Shown here piece after piece: positions 44,268 through 54,178 of a stretch of DNA of 64,000 nt. Where the stretch lies: positions 1-64,000 of the forward strand of contig CATQHF010000001.1 in NCBI GenBank assembly GCA_958295865.1. Direction: 5' to 3'. The notes under the pieces were generated by a model. That model had not been told where the DNA came from and did no database searches. It was given only the letters and a program-made list of their open reading frames with translations. The stretch is from an uncultured Dehalococcoidia bacterium (GTDB lineage Bacteria > Chloroflexota > Dehalococcoidia > Lucifugimonadales > JADFKI01). How positions within the stretch are numbered: position 1 is the stretch's first letter; every line of letters starts with the position of its first letter. The translations under genes and the position numbers were made by a program.

Positions 44268-45341
44268 CTATCGCTCCCGCTCTGCCCACATCTCCGCGCG
44301 GCGCATGAAGACCGACGGCTCCTCCAGCCATTCGGCGTAACCGATGCGCCGTTCATCGGTCAGCCAGTCAATTCTTTCATCGATGCAGGAAAGCAGCTCG
44401 GCATCATCCACGTCAAGCGTAAAGCCGCCGACTTCAAACTCCTCGTCCAGCGCCGTAACCGCAAACGCGCCGTCGGATATGCCGGATGCGTCGCGGTTGC
44501 CGATTTCTCCCCTGGCGATTGCGTCTATGCTGCCATCGCGCAGCGCGCCGATTAGTTCCACCTCGCCGAGTTCCTCGCCAAGATATACGACCTGCGGCAT
44601 GGCGTCCGACGGCGGGGAGATATGCTGTCTGTCGGCAAGCGCCGGGGATTCGTGCGCGGCGGTGATCGTGTAGTCGGCGCTGCCATCGGCGGTGACCATG
44701 CCCTGGGGCGTATCGATGCGCGCACCCTCGACAAGCGCGCCCTCGGCATCGACCAACCCTGTCAGTTGCAGCAGGCGGAACTCGCCGGTAGTGCCTGCCA
44801 GAACGCCGACGCGCACAACGTCGGTCAGAGCGTCATGGCTGGCGAGGCGTCCTGCGTCCTCCGCGCGCACCAGCAGCGATTGGCGGAACTTGATATGCCC
44901 CGAAGTGAAAGAAACCGCCTTGCTGCCCGAAGCGTCCATCGTCCGCGAATCCAAGATGGTGATGCCGCCGCCCACGACGTCGTAGTCGGAGGCCGACTTC
45001 AGCCATATATCATCCCATTCCGCAATGGGGTGGCGAGCAAAGCGCAGCCCCGTGTCCTCCATAGCCTCAAGCGCGGTCACGATGTCCGACTCATAGCCGC
45101 GGTGAGTGCCGAAGCCGGGCGCTGATGCGTCTTCGACCTCGCTGTGACTGACGGGTGAGAAGAAGGCGTAGAAGCCGAAATCAAGGGTGCGTTCGTCTTG
45201 CATGCAAGCCTCCGACGAGCCGGATTGAGGTGAACAGGCGACAACGAAGAACAGCGCCGCTCCAAGCAGAGCCAGGACGCCAATGACAGGCGACAAAGAC
45301 ACACTTGCCGGACGACCATTCTTCGTGAACATACTTGGCAT
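44268..45341 (-). CDS. Amino-acid-type ABC transporter solute-binding lipoprotein
   Basis: The 357-aa protein has a lipoprotein signal: hydrophobic stretch GVLALLGAALFFVVACS with the lipobox Cys at C36. The body follows the family 3 solute-binding layout, with TLDFGFYAFFSPV near the start, GYESDIVTALEAM, DYDVVGGGITILDSRT and a C-terminal part with DGSIDAIARGEIGNRDAS. Ligand unknown. No permease or ATPase genes are adjacent, so partner genes must be elsewhere. An ATG three codons in is an equally good start. Confidence 0.78.
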   Translation of the reverse strand: MPSMFTKNGRPASVSLSPVIGVLALLGAALFFVVACSPQSGSSEACMQDERTLDFGFYAFFSPVSHSEVEDASAPGFGTHRGYESDIVTALEAMEDTGLRFARHPIAEWDDIWLKSASDYDVVGGGITILDSRTMDASGSKAVSFTSGHIKFRQSLLVRAEDAGRLASHDALTDVVRVGVLAGTTGEFRLLQLTGLVDAEGALVEGARIDTPQGMVTADGSADYTITAAHESPALADRQHISPPSDAMPQVVYLGEELGEVELIGALRDGSIDAIARGEIGNRDASGISDGAFAVTALDEEFEVGGFTLDVDDAELLSCIDERIDWLTDERRIGYAEWLEEPSVFMRRAEMWAERER

Positions 45342-45463
45342 TATAACCTCCGAATACGACTATATCATCGGGAACGAGCAAGGCGCATTACAGACTACTA
45401 CGAAATGGCATGTTTTGCCGCCGATAGCCCCGACAAGACGCAGGAAGCGCGGGGAAACGGGCG

Positions 45464-46306
45464 TCAAAAGCTCGGCTTCACGGGATAGGGTGTCAACTGG
45501 AGTTCGTGCGTCCAGCAGGACTTGTCCTGAGTGTGCAGATAGTAGAAAGCCTCGGCAATCTTGACGGGGTTGATGAGCAGCTCGGGGTTCTGCTGCGAGC
45601 GCGGCATTGCCCGCGTGCCCGGAGAGTCGATTGTGCCGTCGATGACCACATTGGCGACATGCACGCCGTACTCAGAATACTCCTCGGTCAACGCCTGCGC
45701 CAGCGTCCGCATCAGCACTCTGGGATAGTATAGAGACTGCCCGGTGTAACGCTTCCTGCCCCTCAGCGACGACGAGTTGTTGGAAATCAGGAACGTGCCC
45801 TCGCCGCGCTCCCGCATGGCGGGCAGCGTCTCTTTGGCGACGAGGAAGGGGCCGCTGCTGGATATATGCTGCGCGGTCTCGAACATCTCGAAGGGAATGT
45901 GTTCCAGCAGTTCTTTTTCAGGCGGCAGGTCGCGCCCTTCAAGGTAGCCCGCGTTATACACCAGCACATCCGGGTCGCCCGCCTCGTCCCTTATCTGCGC
46001 GAAGGCGTTGGATATGGAGTCGCGGGATGCGAGGTCAAGCTCGACTATGATGCTTTCGCCGCCCTGTTCGCCGATGGCCTCCTGCAATGCGGCGGCGTTG
46101 GATGCGTTGCGCGTGGTCAGCACAGTCAGAAAGCCCTCTTGCGCGAACTTCTGGGCGATAGCGCCGCCCACGCCCCAGCGAATGCCGACCGGCAGGTCGC
46201 TGTCGTCAAGGTTCGCGCCATGAATTAGGCGGGTATTGCGTCCGTCCGACTGCCACTTGGATGTCGCGCCAATCACGACGGCGACAGGCTTATGCGTGGT
46301 GTTCAT
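45464..46306 (-). CDS. Atypical short-chain dehydrogenase/reductase
   Basis: The 280-aa protein has an SDR Rossmann fold with VIGATS at the start and GVGGAIAQKFAQEGF after it, but about 30 residues (SDGRNTRLIHGANLDDSDL and more) are inserted within the glycine-rich loop. YNAGYLEG replaces NNAG. Around the active site ISNNSSSLRGRKRYTGQSLYY is followed by PRVLMRTLAQAL; the expected Y-x-x-x-K seems lost (Lys to Arg, Tyr shifted). It may be a catalytically changed or inactive SDR. It lies between the solute-binding gene and the DUF1801 gene, all minus strand. Confidence 0.75.
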   Translation of the reverse strand: MNTTHKPVAVVIGATSKWQSDGRNTRLIHGANLDDSDLPVGIRWGVGGAIAQKFAQEGFLTVLTTRNASNAAALQEAIGEQGGESIIVELDLASRDSISNAFAQIRDEAGDPDVLVYNAGYLEGRDLPPEKELLEHIPFEMFETAQHISSSGPFLVAKETLPAMRERGEGTFLISNNSSSLRGRKRYTGQSLYYPRVLMRTLAQALTEEYSEYGVHVANVVIDGTIDSPGTRAMPRSQQNPELLINPVKIAEAFYYLHTQDKSCWTHELQLTPYPVKPSF

Positions 46307-46420
46307 GCGGGGTTCCTTTCGGTGGGGGGTGGTTGGGCTGCCGTTATCGATGGTTGAACATTATGAGGTCGAAAGGCTTGTTTCACCCATGTGCAACCGA
46401 AATTGTCGGGGCTTGCGCCA

Positions 46421-46882
46421 TCAAAACAACAATTCGCCGGGCAGTTCCGACGCCTGCCGAATCCAACCCGCTACGAGCTCATCGTCGATACGGTCATTCT
46501 CGTGGATGTGGAAGTAGCGCACATCATCCTGCTTGGACGCCACCGGCGGAATAGGACGCAACGAAGCGCCTTGGAAGAAGGTCACCTTGATGTACTTCGT
46601 AAAGCAATGGTAACTGATGAACCAGCCTTGCCCCTCAATGCCATAGAAAGGCGAGTTCCACCGTACCGCCTTACGCGCTTCAGGCACAGTCCGCGCGATG
46701 AGGTCGTCGAGGCGGCGTCCGACGTCGCTCTTCCAGCCCGGCATTGCCGAGATGTATGCCTGCACGGGGGCGTCGCCGTCGGCTTTGGCTATCTGAGGGT
46801 TGCCGCCCGATAGAAGGACGGGCTTTTCAGAGTTCTTGGCGCTGGCATCCCTGGCGACTTTCGTGGACATCTTGGCGGGCAT
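46421..46882 (-). CDS. DUF1801 domain protein
   Basis: The 153-aa protein has the DUF1801 pattern: VQAYISAMPGWKSDVGRRLDDLI, VRWNSPFYGIEGQGWFISY and then KYIKVTFFQGASLRP. The fold is small and iron-chaperone/YdhG-like with unknown function. The frame is open into tRNA-Ala, so the real start must be downstream of it. I take the ATG at 46882 (MPAKMSTK); the one at 46870 is possible. The gene begins 65 bp after the tRNA and takes the place where a 23S gene would normally lie. Confidence 0.8.
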   Translation of the reverse strand: MPAKMSTKVARDASAKNSEKPVLLSGGNPQIAKADGDAPVQAYISAMPGWKSDVGRRLDDLIARTVPEARKAVRWNSPFYGIEGQGWFISYHCFTKYIKVTFFQGASLRPIPPVASKQDDVRYFHIHENDRIDDELVAGWIRQASELPGELLF

Positions 46883-46946
46883 TGCGTTCACTCCAATCCA
46901 CGCTTCAGGCTGCTGAATAGTCGGCGGAAGTCGGAAGTTCAGATTT

Positions 46947-47022
46947 TGGTGGAGCTGAGGGGACTCGAACCCCTTACCTCCTGCTTGCAAAGCAGGCGCT
47001 CTCCCGGATGAGCTACAGCCCC
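46947..47022 (-). tRNA. tRNA-Ala (anticodon TGC), CCA encoded
   Basis: On the minus strand the acceptor GGGGCTG pairs with CAGCTCC and includes the G3-U70 pair that marks alanine tRNAs. The D-arm is GTAGCTCATCCGGGAGAGC, the anticodon stem-loop is CCTGC-TTTGCAA-GCAGG with TGC at 46987-46989, the T-arm loop is GTTCGAGTC, and ACCA follows. It lies 414 bp after the 16S gene, as in a normal 16S-tRNA-23S spacer. Confidence 0.96.
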
Positions 47023-48938
<1,916 letters not shown>

Positions 48939-48942
48939 TGTG

Positions 48943-48974
48943 TGTTTCCTTCCACTATCCAGTTGTTAAGGTGC
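48943..48974 (-). promoter_or_regulatory. 5' arm of the 16S processing stalk
   Basis: The leader just before 16S can pair with 47197-47228. On the plus strand the arms contain CCACTATCCAG and CTGGATAGTGG with flanking matches, so the stem has about 32 positions. Confidence 0.75.
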
Positions 48975-48995
48975 TTCCCAATTGCGGTAAGAATT

Positions 48996-49024
48996 AGATT
49001 ACACTAGCGTGAAACGCTTGTCAA
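48996..49024 (-). promoter_or_regulatory. Sigma-70 promoter of the 16S rRNA gene
   Basis: Read on the minus strand, TTGACA (49019-49024) is 17 bases from TAATCT (48996-49001). It lies about 60 bases before the 16S start and before the processing arm. It is identical in both hexamers to the T-box promoter. The remainder of 49025-49203 is AT-rich upstream sequence. Confidence 0.82.
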
Positions 49025-49203
49025 TGATTTTCGCGACGTTTTTTGAGATTTGTAAAATTCGCCGCAACCAACCGGCCAACCATTCGGATGCTTACCCGAT
49101 AAAGCATTCTTGAAATCGCCCCCAAATGGTCAAATCAAAGAGGATATAGAGGCGATTTTGCAGATATTGCCGGATGGAGGCTCTGATGATGGCAGTTTTG
49201 CCC

Positions 49204-50124
49204 CTACGCCTCCAACTCCCCCAATATGCCGCGCACATAGTTCACGCTGCGCCTATCCTTGTAGAGCTGGTCGCCCGTGTTCGCGCCCTCTATGGCAAGA
49301 TAGCCGTCGTAGCCCGCCTCCACCATCGCGGATATGGCAAAGCGATAGTCTATGTCGCCGTCCGGCAGCGGCACGCGAATGTAGTACGAGTGCTCGATCT
49401 CCGGGATGTGCATGCGGTTCAAGCTCTTGCAGTGCCAGTATTTGGAGCGAGCCGCCAGCGCCGATATGCACTGCTCCATAGACTCTTCCGGCACATCGTA
49501 GTTCCACAGCACATTGCCCAAATCCGGGTTCGCATGCACGAACGGGCTGTCGGCAAGCTCCAGCAGGTGCAGCGTCGACCAGCTGTTATCGGCAATAGAG
49601 TGCTGATGCACCTCGACCGTGATGTCGACGCCCTTGTCGCCCGCCATTGCGCCCACCTCGCGCAGCGTCTGCGCCGTGTGTATGAAGTCTGCCTCCGATG
49701 CCATCTGGCTGGAGCCGTGCGACTCCGGCGCGCCCGACGGCCCCGTATCCTGCATCCTGTTCGGAGGCGGCCCGCTGAGCGCGGTGTTCACGATGTCCGC
49801 GCCCAGCCATGAAGCGATTTCGACCGACTTCTCCAGCCGCTTGCGATTATGCGCCGCAGTCTGCGGATAGCAGAGCGCGCCGCCCGCGCGTATCGCCACA
49901 CAGGGCGTCCCCTCGTCCTCAAGGCGCTTCTTCAGCTCCTTCACCTGTTCCTTTTCAGCGTCCACGCCGCCGAAACTGTCGAGTCCAAGCTCGATGCCAT
50001 CGAAGCCGATGTCGCGCACCTTGCCAAGATAGTCCGGCAGCGTGCGCTCATCGGGCAGCGCCCATGCCTCGCCCGCGACGAACGGGTAGAACGTGCTGCG
50101 CCGAAATGCGTATGCGATTTTCAT
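49204..50124 (-). CDS. Sugar phosphate isomerase/epimerase-like TIM-barrel protein
   Basis: The protein of about 306 aa belongs to the xylose-isomerase-like TIM-barrel (AP endonuclease 2) family. It begins MKIAYAFRRSTFYPFV, has FDGIELGLDSFGG, VDITVEVHQHSIADN (metal-binding Glu/His), VHANPDLGN, WHCKSLNR and YLAIEGAN with the final Glu. Isomerase, epimerase or dehydratase activity on a sugar or cyclitol is possible. I use the ATG at 50124; the frame from 50139 adds five residues. Confidence 0.83.
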   Translation of the reverse strand: MKIAYAFRRSTFYPFVAGEAWALPDERTLPDYLGKVRDIGFDGIELGLDSFGGVDAEKEQVKELKKRLEDEGTPCVAIRAGGALCYPQTAAHNRKRLEKSVEIASWLGADIVNTALSGPPPNRMQDTGPSGAPESHGSSQMASEADFIHTAQTLREVGAMAGDKGVDITVEVHQHSIADNSWSTLHLLELADSPFVHANPDLGNVLWNYDVPEESMEQCISALAARSKYWHCKSLNRMHIPEIEHSYYIRVPLPDGDIDYRFAISAMVEAGYDGYLAIEGANTGDQLYKDRRSVNYVRGILGELEA

Positions 50125-50193
50125 TTGCCTTTGCTCCACTATTACATACTGCCTCTGATCCCTGAGATTGTGCCAAGCGCATAATATCCGATA

Positions 50194-50520
50194 TTAGACG
50201 GTTTGTATATCTGCGCGAATTCGCATGGTCAGATTGCGGTATTGCAGACTGACGATGCGCCAAAGCAAGATTGCAACCACAGGCGCGCCTAGCAAGTGCG
50301 AGTTCAGCGAGCTTTGCAAATCGCCTCTGACCAGATAGCCGATGGCATGTCCTAGCCCATATCCGGGACTCTGTATGCCAAATACCCACTGCGGCCAAAA
50401 CAGCGTGAAGTGTCTCTCGGACTCCGGGTCGCCAACGGCGACGATTAACAGTCCGCCCGTCCAAATCAACGCCTCAAAGTCAACAAATTTCCGAACTTTG
50501 CGAATCAAGTCCACAAACAT
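50194..50520 (-). CDS. DUF2752-like small membrane protein
   Basis: The 108-aa protein has two membrane segments and a block HFTLFWPQWVFGIQSPGYGLG then HAIGYLVRGDL. This lines up with DUF2752, whose usual CP-x-CGLTRA is here SP-x-YGLGHA, so both cysteines are lost. The role of the family is unknown. The ATG lies one base after the stop of the small coiled-coil gene at 50522, which ends GAGGGGATGTAGG and gives it a ribosome-binding site. The two are likely coupled. Confidence 0.65.
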   Translation of the reverse strand: MFVDLIRKVRKFVDFEALIWTGGLLIVAVGDPESERHFTLFWPQWVFGIQSPGYGLGHAIGYLVRGDLQSSLNSHLLGAPVVAILLWRIVSLQYRNLTMRIRADIQTV

Positions 50521-50521
50521 C

Positions 50522-50731
50522 CTACATCCCCTCTGCCTCCCTTATATCCATGTCAATTTCCCGGTCTATCTCTGCCGTTGGGGGTTCGTCGATGCCGGCG
50601 CTCTTGGCTTCGTCGGCAATCCTCTTGCGCTCATAAGCGCGCCCCTGCTCAAACCCTTCCTCACGAATAGCGTCTTCGCGCCTTATCCTACGCTCTTCCA
50701 GCTTTCTCTCCACCCAATTGGATATAACCAT
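50522..50731 (-). CDS. Coiled-coil small protein, array copy E (no membrane part)
   Basis: The 69-aa protein starts MVISNWVERKLEERRIRRED and has one REEG unit, then FEQGRAYERKRIADEAKS. Its C-terminal tail (DREIDMDIREAEGM) is longer than in the other copies, so this may be the ancestral end. GGAGGTGGGGA precedes the ATG. It lacks the two-helix membrane part of A, C and D. Function unknown. Confidence 0.65.
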   Translation of the reverse strand: MVISNWVERKLEERRIRREDAIREEGFEQGRAYERKRIADEAKSAGIDEPPTAEIDREIDMDIREAEGM

Positions 50732-50811
50732 TCCCCACCTCCAACCTGTTCGCCTGTTCAGGCGTCTATGAAAGTTTGTCGGAACTCGCGCAACGCCATG
50801 AATTTCTCGCG

Positions 50812-50890
50812 TTACTCTCGCAGCTCGAACGCGCCAACCGCCATGTCCACGATATAGCGGCTGATGCTCAGGGATGGGGTCGCGCCCTCG
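50812..50890 (-). pseudogene. Copied 3' tail of lhgO, fragment D/E
   Basis: It encodes SLSISRYIVDMAVGAFELRE in one frame, matching the end of the lhgO product (SLTISRYIVDMAVGAFDLQA). It lacks any start. Similar fragments are at 51387, 51976 and 52365. Confidence 0.8.
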
Positions 50891-50893
50891 GAC

Positions 50894-51307
50894 TTATTCC
50901 CTGTTCTCCGACGGTGGCACATCAAAGCCCTTGCCGTTGACTTCGTCGGCAATCCTCTTGCGCTCATAAGCGCGCCCCTGCTCAAACCCTTCCTCACGCC
51001 CTTCCTCACGAATAGCGTCTTCGCGCCTTATCCTGCGCTCTTCCAGCTTTCTCTCCACCCAATTGGATATAACCATTATGAGCCGTCCTCCTTCTGCAAA
51101 TATGTACGATGTCGAAGCGGATAAGATTGGGATAGTCCCCGACCTTGCCAAGATGTTCATCAGAGTTTCGGCTGCGGAGTCTTGCGTCGCCACAGCCGTC
51201 TCATACCAGACAGTCAGTGATACGCCAATGACAAACTGGATCGTGAACAGCAGAAAGTACGCGGTCAGCCATCCCTCCGATATGCTCCATATAGATGTGC
51301 GGTTCAG
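50894..51307 (-). CDS. Two-helix membrane coiled-coil protein, array copy D
   Basis: The full frame encodes two membrane segments (WLTAYFLLFTIQFVIGVSL and TIPILSASTSYIF...LIMVIS) followed by the charged coiled coil VERKLEERRIRRED with two xEGR units. No ATG, GTG or TTG begins this complete form. A CTG at 51307 with GGAGG seven bases upstream is the best candidate. The GTG at 51193 lies between the helices without an SD. An internal ATG (MVISN) has AAGGAGG ten bases before it, so a short soluble form may also be made. Confidence 0.6.
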   Translation of the reverse strand: MNRTSIWSISEGWLTAYFLLFTIQFVIGVSLTVWYETAVATQDSAAETLMNILARSGTIPILSASTSYIFAEGGRLIMVISNWVERKLEERRIRREDAIREEGREEGFEQGRAYERKRIADEVNGKGFDVPPSENRE

Positions 51308-51386
51308 CTGTTCACCTCCGGCCGTTCAATTGTTTTTAGGCGCCTGTGAAAGTTTGTCACTCGCACAGCGCCATGAATTTCTCGCG

Positions 51387-51461
51387 TCACGCTTGCAGCC
51401 CAAACGCGCCAACCGCCATGTCCACGATATAGCGGCTGATGCTCAAGGATGAGGTCGCGCC
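51387..51461 (-). pseudogene. Copied 3' tail of lhgO, fragment C/D
   Basis: It matches the lhgO end with base changes (for example AGCGGCTGATGCTCAAGGATG). It lies between array genes C and D. Confidence 0.8.
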
Positions 51462-51467
51462 CTCGGA

Positions 51468-51893
51468 CTATTCCTTGTTCTCCGACGGCGGCACATCAAA
51501 TGCCTTGCCGTTGACTTCGTCGGCAATCCTCTTGCGCTCATAAGCGCGCCCCTGCTCAAACCCTTCCTCACGCCCCTCAGCGCGCCCTTCCTCACGAATA
51601 GCGTCTTCGCGCCTTATCCTGCGCTCTTCCAACTTTCTCTCCACCCAATTGGATATAACCATTATGAGCCGCCCTCCTTCTGCAAATATGTACGATGTCG
51701 AAGCGGATAAGATTGGGATAGTCCCCGACCTTGCCAAGATGTTCATCAGGGTTTCGGCTGCGGAGTCTTGCGTCCCCAAAGCAGTCTCATACCAGACAGT
51801 CAGCGATACGCCAATGACAAACTGGATCGTGAACAGCAGAAAGTACGCGGTCAGCCACCCCTCCGATATGCTCCATATAGATGTGCGTTTCAG
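51468..51893 (-). CDS. Two-helix membrane coiled-coil protein, array copy C
   Basis: Same architecture as copy D, with three xEGR units (REEG RAEG REEG). The CTG at 51893 again follows GGAGGTGAACAG, and the first codons read LKRTSIWSISEGW. A TTG between the two helices at 51779 is the first canonical start but has no SD. The tail is FDVPPSENKE. Almost identical to D and A over the membrane part, so the duplication is recent. Confidence 0.6.
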   Translation of the reverse strand: MKRTSIWSISEGWLTAYFLLFTIQFVIGVSLTVWYETALGTQDSAAETLMNILARSGTIPILSASTSYIFAEGGRLIMVISNWVERKLEERRIRREDAIREEGRAEGREEGFEQGRAYERKRIADEVNGKAFDVPPSENKE

Positions 51894-51975
51894 CTGTTCA
51901 CCTCCGACCGTTCAATTGTTTTTAGGCGCATGTGAAAGTCTATCGGAACTCGCGCAACGCCATAATTCTTTCGCG

Positions 51976-52051
51976 TCACGCTTGCAGCTCGAACGCGCCA
52001 ACCGCCATGTCCACGATGTAGCGGCTGATCGTCAGGGATAAGGTCGCGCCC
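51976..52051 (-). pseudogene. Copied 3' tail of lhgO, fragment B/C
   Basis: It matches the lhgO end closely, with TAGCGGCTGATCGTCAGGG. It lies between array genes B and C. Confidence 0.8.
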
Positions 52052-52059
52052 TCCGACTA

Positions 52060-52284
52060 TTACTTGTTCTCCGACGGCATATCAAAGCCCTTGCCGTTGG
52101 CTTCGTCGGCAATCCTCTTGCGCTCATAAGCGCGCCCCTGCTCAAACCCTTCCTCACGCCCCTCAACACGCCCCTCAGCGCGCCCTTCCTCACGTCCTTC
52201 TTCACGCCCTTCAGCACGAATAGCGTCTTCGCGCCTTATCCTGCGCTCTTCCAGCTTTCTCTCCACCCAATTGGATATGACCAT
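52060..52284 (-). CDS. Coiled-coil small protein, array copy B (no membrane part)
   Basis: The 74-aa protein starts MVISNWVERKLEERRIRRED and has six xEGR units, the longest in the array. The upstream part with the two membrane helices is deleted and replaced by GGAGGTGGGGA before the ATG, as in copy E. It is thus a soluble charged helix. Function unknown. Confidence 0.62.
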   Translation of the reverse strand: MVISNWVERKLEERRIRREDAIRAEGREEGREEGRAEGRVEGREEGFEQGRAYERKRIADEANGKGFDMPSENK

Positions 52285-52364
52285 TCCCCACCTCCAATCT
52301 GTTCGCCCGTTCAGGCGTCTATGAAAGTCTATCGGAACTCACACAACGCCATAATTATTTCGCG

Positions 52365-52431
52365 TTACGCTTGCAGCCCAACCGCCATGTCCACGATGTA
52401 GCGGCTGATGGTCAGGGATGAGGTCGCGCCC
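52365..52431 (-). pseudogene. Copied 3' tail of lhgO, fragment A/B
   Basis: It matches the lhgO end with a ten-base deletion (TTGCAGCCCAACCGCC instead of TTGCAGATCGAACGCCCC). It lies between array genes A and B. Confidence 0.8.
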
Positions 52432-52436
52432 TCCGA

Positions 52437-52883
52437 CTATTCCTTGTTCTCCGACGGCATATCAAAGCCCTTGCCGTTGACTTCGTCGGCAATCCTCTTG
52501 CGTTCATAAGCGCGCCCTCGCTCAAATCCTTCCTCACGCCCCTCAACACGCCCCTCAGCGCGCCCTTCCTCACGCCCTTCAGCACGAATAGCGTCTTCGC
52601 GCCTTATCCTGCGCTCCTCCAGCTTTCTCTCCACCCAATTGGATATAACCATTATGAGCCGTCCTCCTTCTGCAAAGATGTACGATGTCGAAGCGGATAA
52701 GATTGGGATAGTCCCTGACCTTGCCAAGATGTTCATCAGAGTTTCGGCTGCGGAGTCTTGCGTCGCCACAGCCGTCTCATACCAGACAGTCAGCGATACG
52801 CCAATGACAAACTGGATCGTGAACAGCAGAAAGTACGCGGTCAGCCATCCCTCCGATATGCTCCATATAGATGCGCGTTTCAG
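52437..52883 (-). CDS. Two-helix membrane coiled-coil protein, array copy A
   Basis: First array gene after lhgO. It has both membrane helices and five xEGR units, with the tail FDMPSENKE. The CTG at 52883 has the same GGAGGTGAACAG in front as in C and D; a later GTG at 52769 has no SD. N-terminal codons LKRASIWS differ slightly from D (LNRTSIWS). Two helices plus a long charged coiled coil suggest a membrane-anchored scaffold. Confidence 0.6.
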   Translation of the reverse strand: MKRASIWSISEGWLTAYFLLFTIQFVIGVSLTVWYETAVATQDSAAETLMNILARSGTIPILSASTSYIFAEGGRLIMVISNWVERKLEERRIRREDAIRAEGREEGRAEGRVEGREEGFERGRAYERKRIADEVNGKGFDMPSENKE

Positions 52884-52960
52884 CTGTTCACCTCCGGCCG
52901 TTCAATTGTTTAGGCGCATGTGAAAGTTTGTCACTCGCGCAACGCCATGAATTTCTCGCG

Positions 52961-54178
52961 TTACGCTTGCAGATCGAACGCCCCAACCGCCATGTCCACG
53001 ATGTAGCGGCTGATGGTCAGGGATGAAGTCGCGCCCGGGGACGGCGCGCTGAGGACATGTATGGCGTTTTCGGTCTCGGATATGGCGAAGTCTTGCAGCA
53101 GATTGCCGTTGCGGTCCACCGCCTGAGCGCGCACGCCTGCGCCCGGCTCGCTGAGGTCGTCCATCTCGATTGAAGGCACGAGCGTTTGCAGCGACTTCAG
53201 GAAGAGCGACTTTCGCAGCGAGCGATGCTGCTCGTCTATGCCGCTCTTCCAGTGCGTCAGCGACATCTTCCAGAAGCCGGGATATGTCAGCGTCCCCAGC
53301 GTGTCGCCTAGCCGGAAGCTGGTCTTGGTGTAGCCCTCGCGCGAGAACGCAAGCACGGCGTTCGGGCCCGCCTCGACGCTGCCCGTTATGCGCTTGGTGA
53401 AGTGCACTCCCAGGAAGGGCAAGCTCGGGTCCGGCACGGGGTATATGAGGCTGCGAACCAGATGCTGCCGCTCAGGGCGTATGGAGAAGTACTCGCCGCG
53501 GAACGGGATGATGCGTAGTCCCGGATCCGCGCCCATCATGCGCGCCACCTGGTCGGCTTGCAGTCCGGCGCAATTGATGATGTGCCGCGCCATAATCTCG
53601 CCGCGCGAGGTCTCCAAGTACATCTGCCCGTCGCGCCGCGTGATGCCATGCACGGCTGTGTTCAGGAACAAGTCGCCGCCGTTCTCGCCAAACTCGATCG
53701 CATAAGCCTGCGACACCTTCTTGAAGTCGATTATGCCCGTATTGGGCGAGAATATCGCCTTGACGCCAGCGGCATGCGGCTCAAGCTCGGCGAGCCGCTC
53801 CTTGCCGACCATCTCCAAGCCCTCAGCGCCGTTGGCAGTGCCGCGCTCGAACAGGTCTTGCAGGCGTGGAATCTCCTCGTCGTTGATGGCGACGATGACC
53901 TTGCCGCACATCTCGTACTCTATGCCGCGCTCGTCGCAGAACTGCCTCAGCAGCCTGCCGCCGGTCGAGCAGAAATTCGCCTTCTGCGAGCCGGGCGCGT
54001 AGTATATGCCGGCGTGGATGACGCCGCTGTTGTGTCCCGTCTGGTGCTGCGCGACCTCACCGTCCTTCTCCAGCACGATGATCTTGTAGCGCGGGTATTC
54101 CTGCGCCAGCCGCATGGCAGTCGCCAGCCCGATTATGCCCGCTCCGATTATGGCAATGTCATATCCTTGAAAGTTCAT
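52961..54178 (-). CDS. lhgO: L-2-hydroxyglutarate oxidase-like FAD enzyme
   Basis: LhgO oxidises L-2-hydroxyglutarate to 2-oxoglutarate and passes electrons to the membrane quinone pool. The 405-aa DAO-fold protein has the FAD motif YDIAIIGAGIIGLATAMRL at the start, LEKDGEVAQHQTGHNSGVIHAG, GIIDFKKVSQAYA and a C-terminal SEPGAGVRAQAVDRNGNLLQDF. HNSGVIHAG(I/L)YY is characteristic of LhgO. The ATG at 54178 follows GGAGAGA; upstream frame to 54247 is unsupported. Its 3' end has been copied several times into the array downstream. Confidence 0.87.
   Translation of the reverse strand: MNFQGYDIAIIGAGIIGLATAMRLAQEYPRYKIIVLEKDGEVAQHQTGHNSGVIHAGIYYAPGSQKANFCSTGGRLLRQFCDERGIEYEMCGKVIVAINDEEIPRLQDLFERGTANGAEGLEMVGKERLAELEPHAAGVKAIFSPNTGIIDFKKVSQAYAIEFGENGGDLFLNTAVHGITRRDGQMYLETSRGEIMARHIINCAGLQADQVARMMGADPGLRIIPFRGEYFSIRPERQHLVRSLIYPVPDPSLPFLGVHFTKRITGSVEAGPNAVLAFSREGYTKTSFRLGDTLGTLTYPGFWKMSLTHWKSGIDEQHRSLRKSLFLKSLQTLVPSIEMDDLSEPGAGVRAQAVDRNGNLLQDFAISETENAIHVLSAPSPGATSSLTISRYIVDMAVGAFDLQA

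Larger units (their letters stand above)
50522..53037 (-). repeat. Tandem array of five small coiled-coil genes with copied lhgO tails
   Basis: On the minus strand the order is lhgO, copies A, B, C, D, E, then DUF2752. Ahead of copies B to E lies a copied piece of the lhgO 3' end, at 52365-52431, 51976-52051, 51387-51461 and 50812-50890; the original tail is at 52961-53037. Unit lengths are about 575-590 bp for full units and about 375 bp for shortened units. The layout repeats the Uma2/cobD array: small gene plus edge of its neighbour. Confidence 0.85.

Noticed and set aside
46883..46990. Extended start of the DUF1801 gene
   Set aside because: The extension would read through tRNA-Ala; the ATG at 46882 is a better start.
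51063..52923. Three near-identical plus-strand frames starting MDITIMSRPPSA at 51063, 51649 and 52639
   Set aside because: They are antisense to the membrane part of array genes A, C and D; the minus-strand frames show helices and ribosome-binding sites, the plus-strand ones do not.
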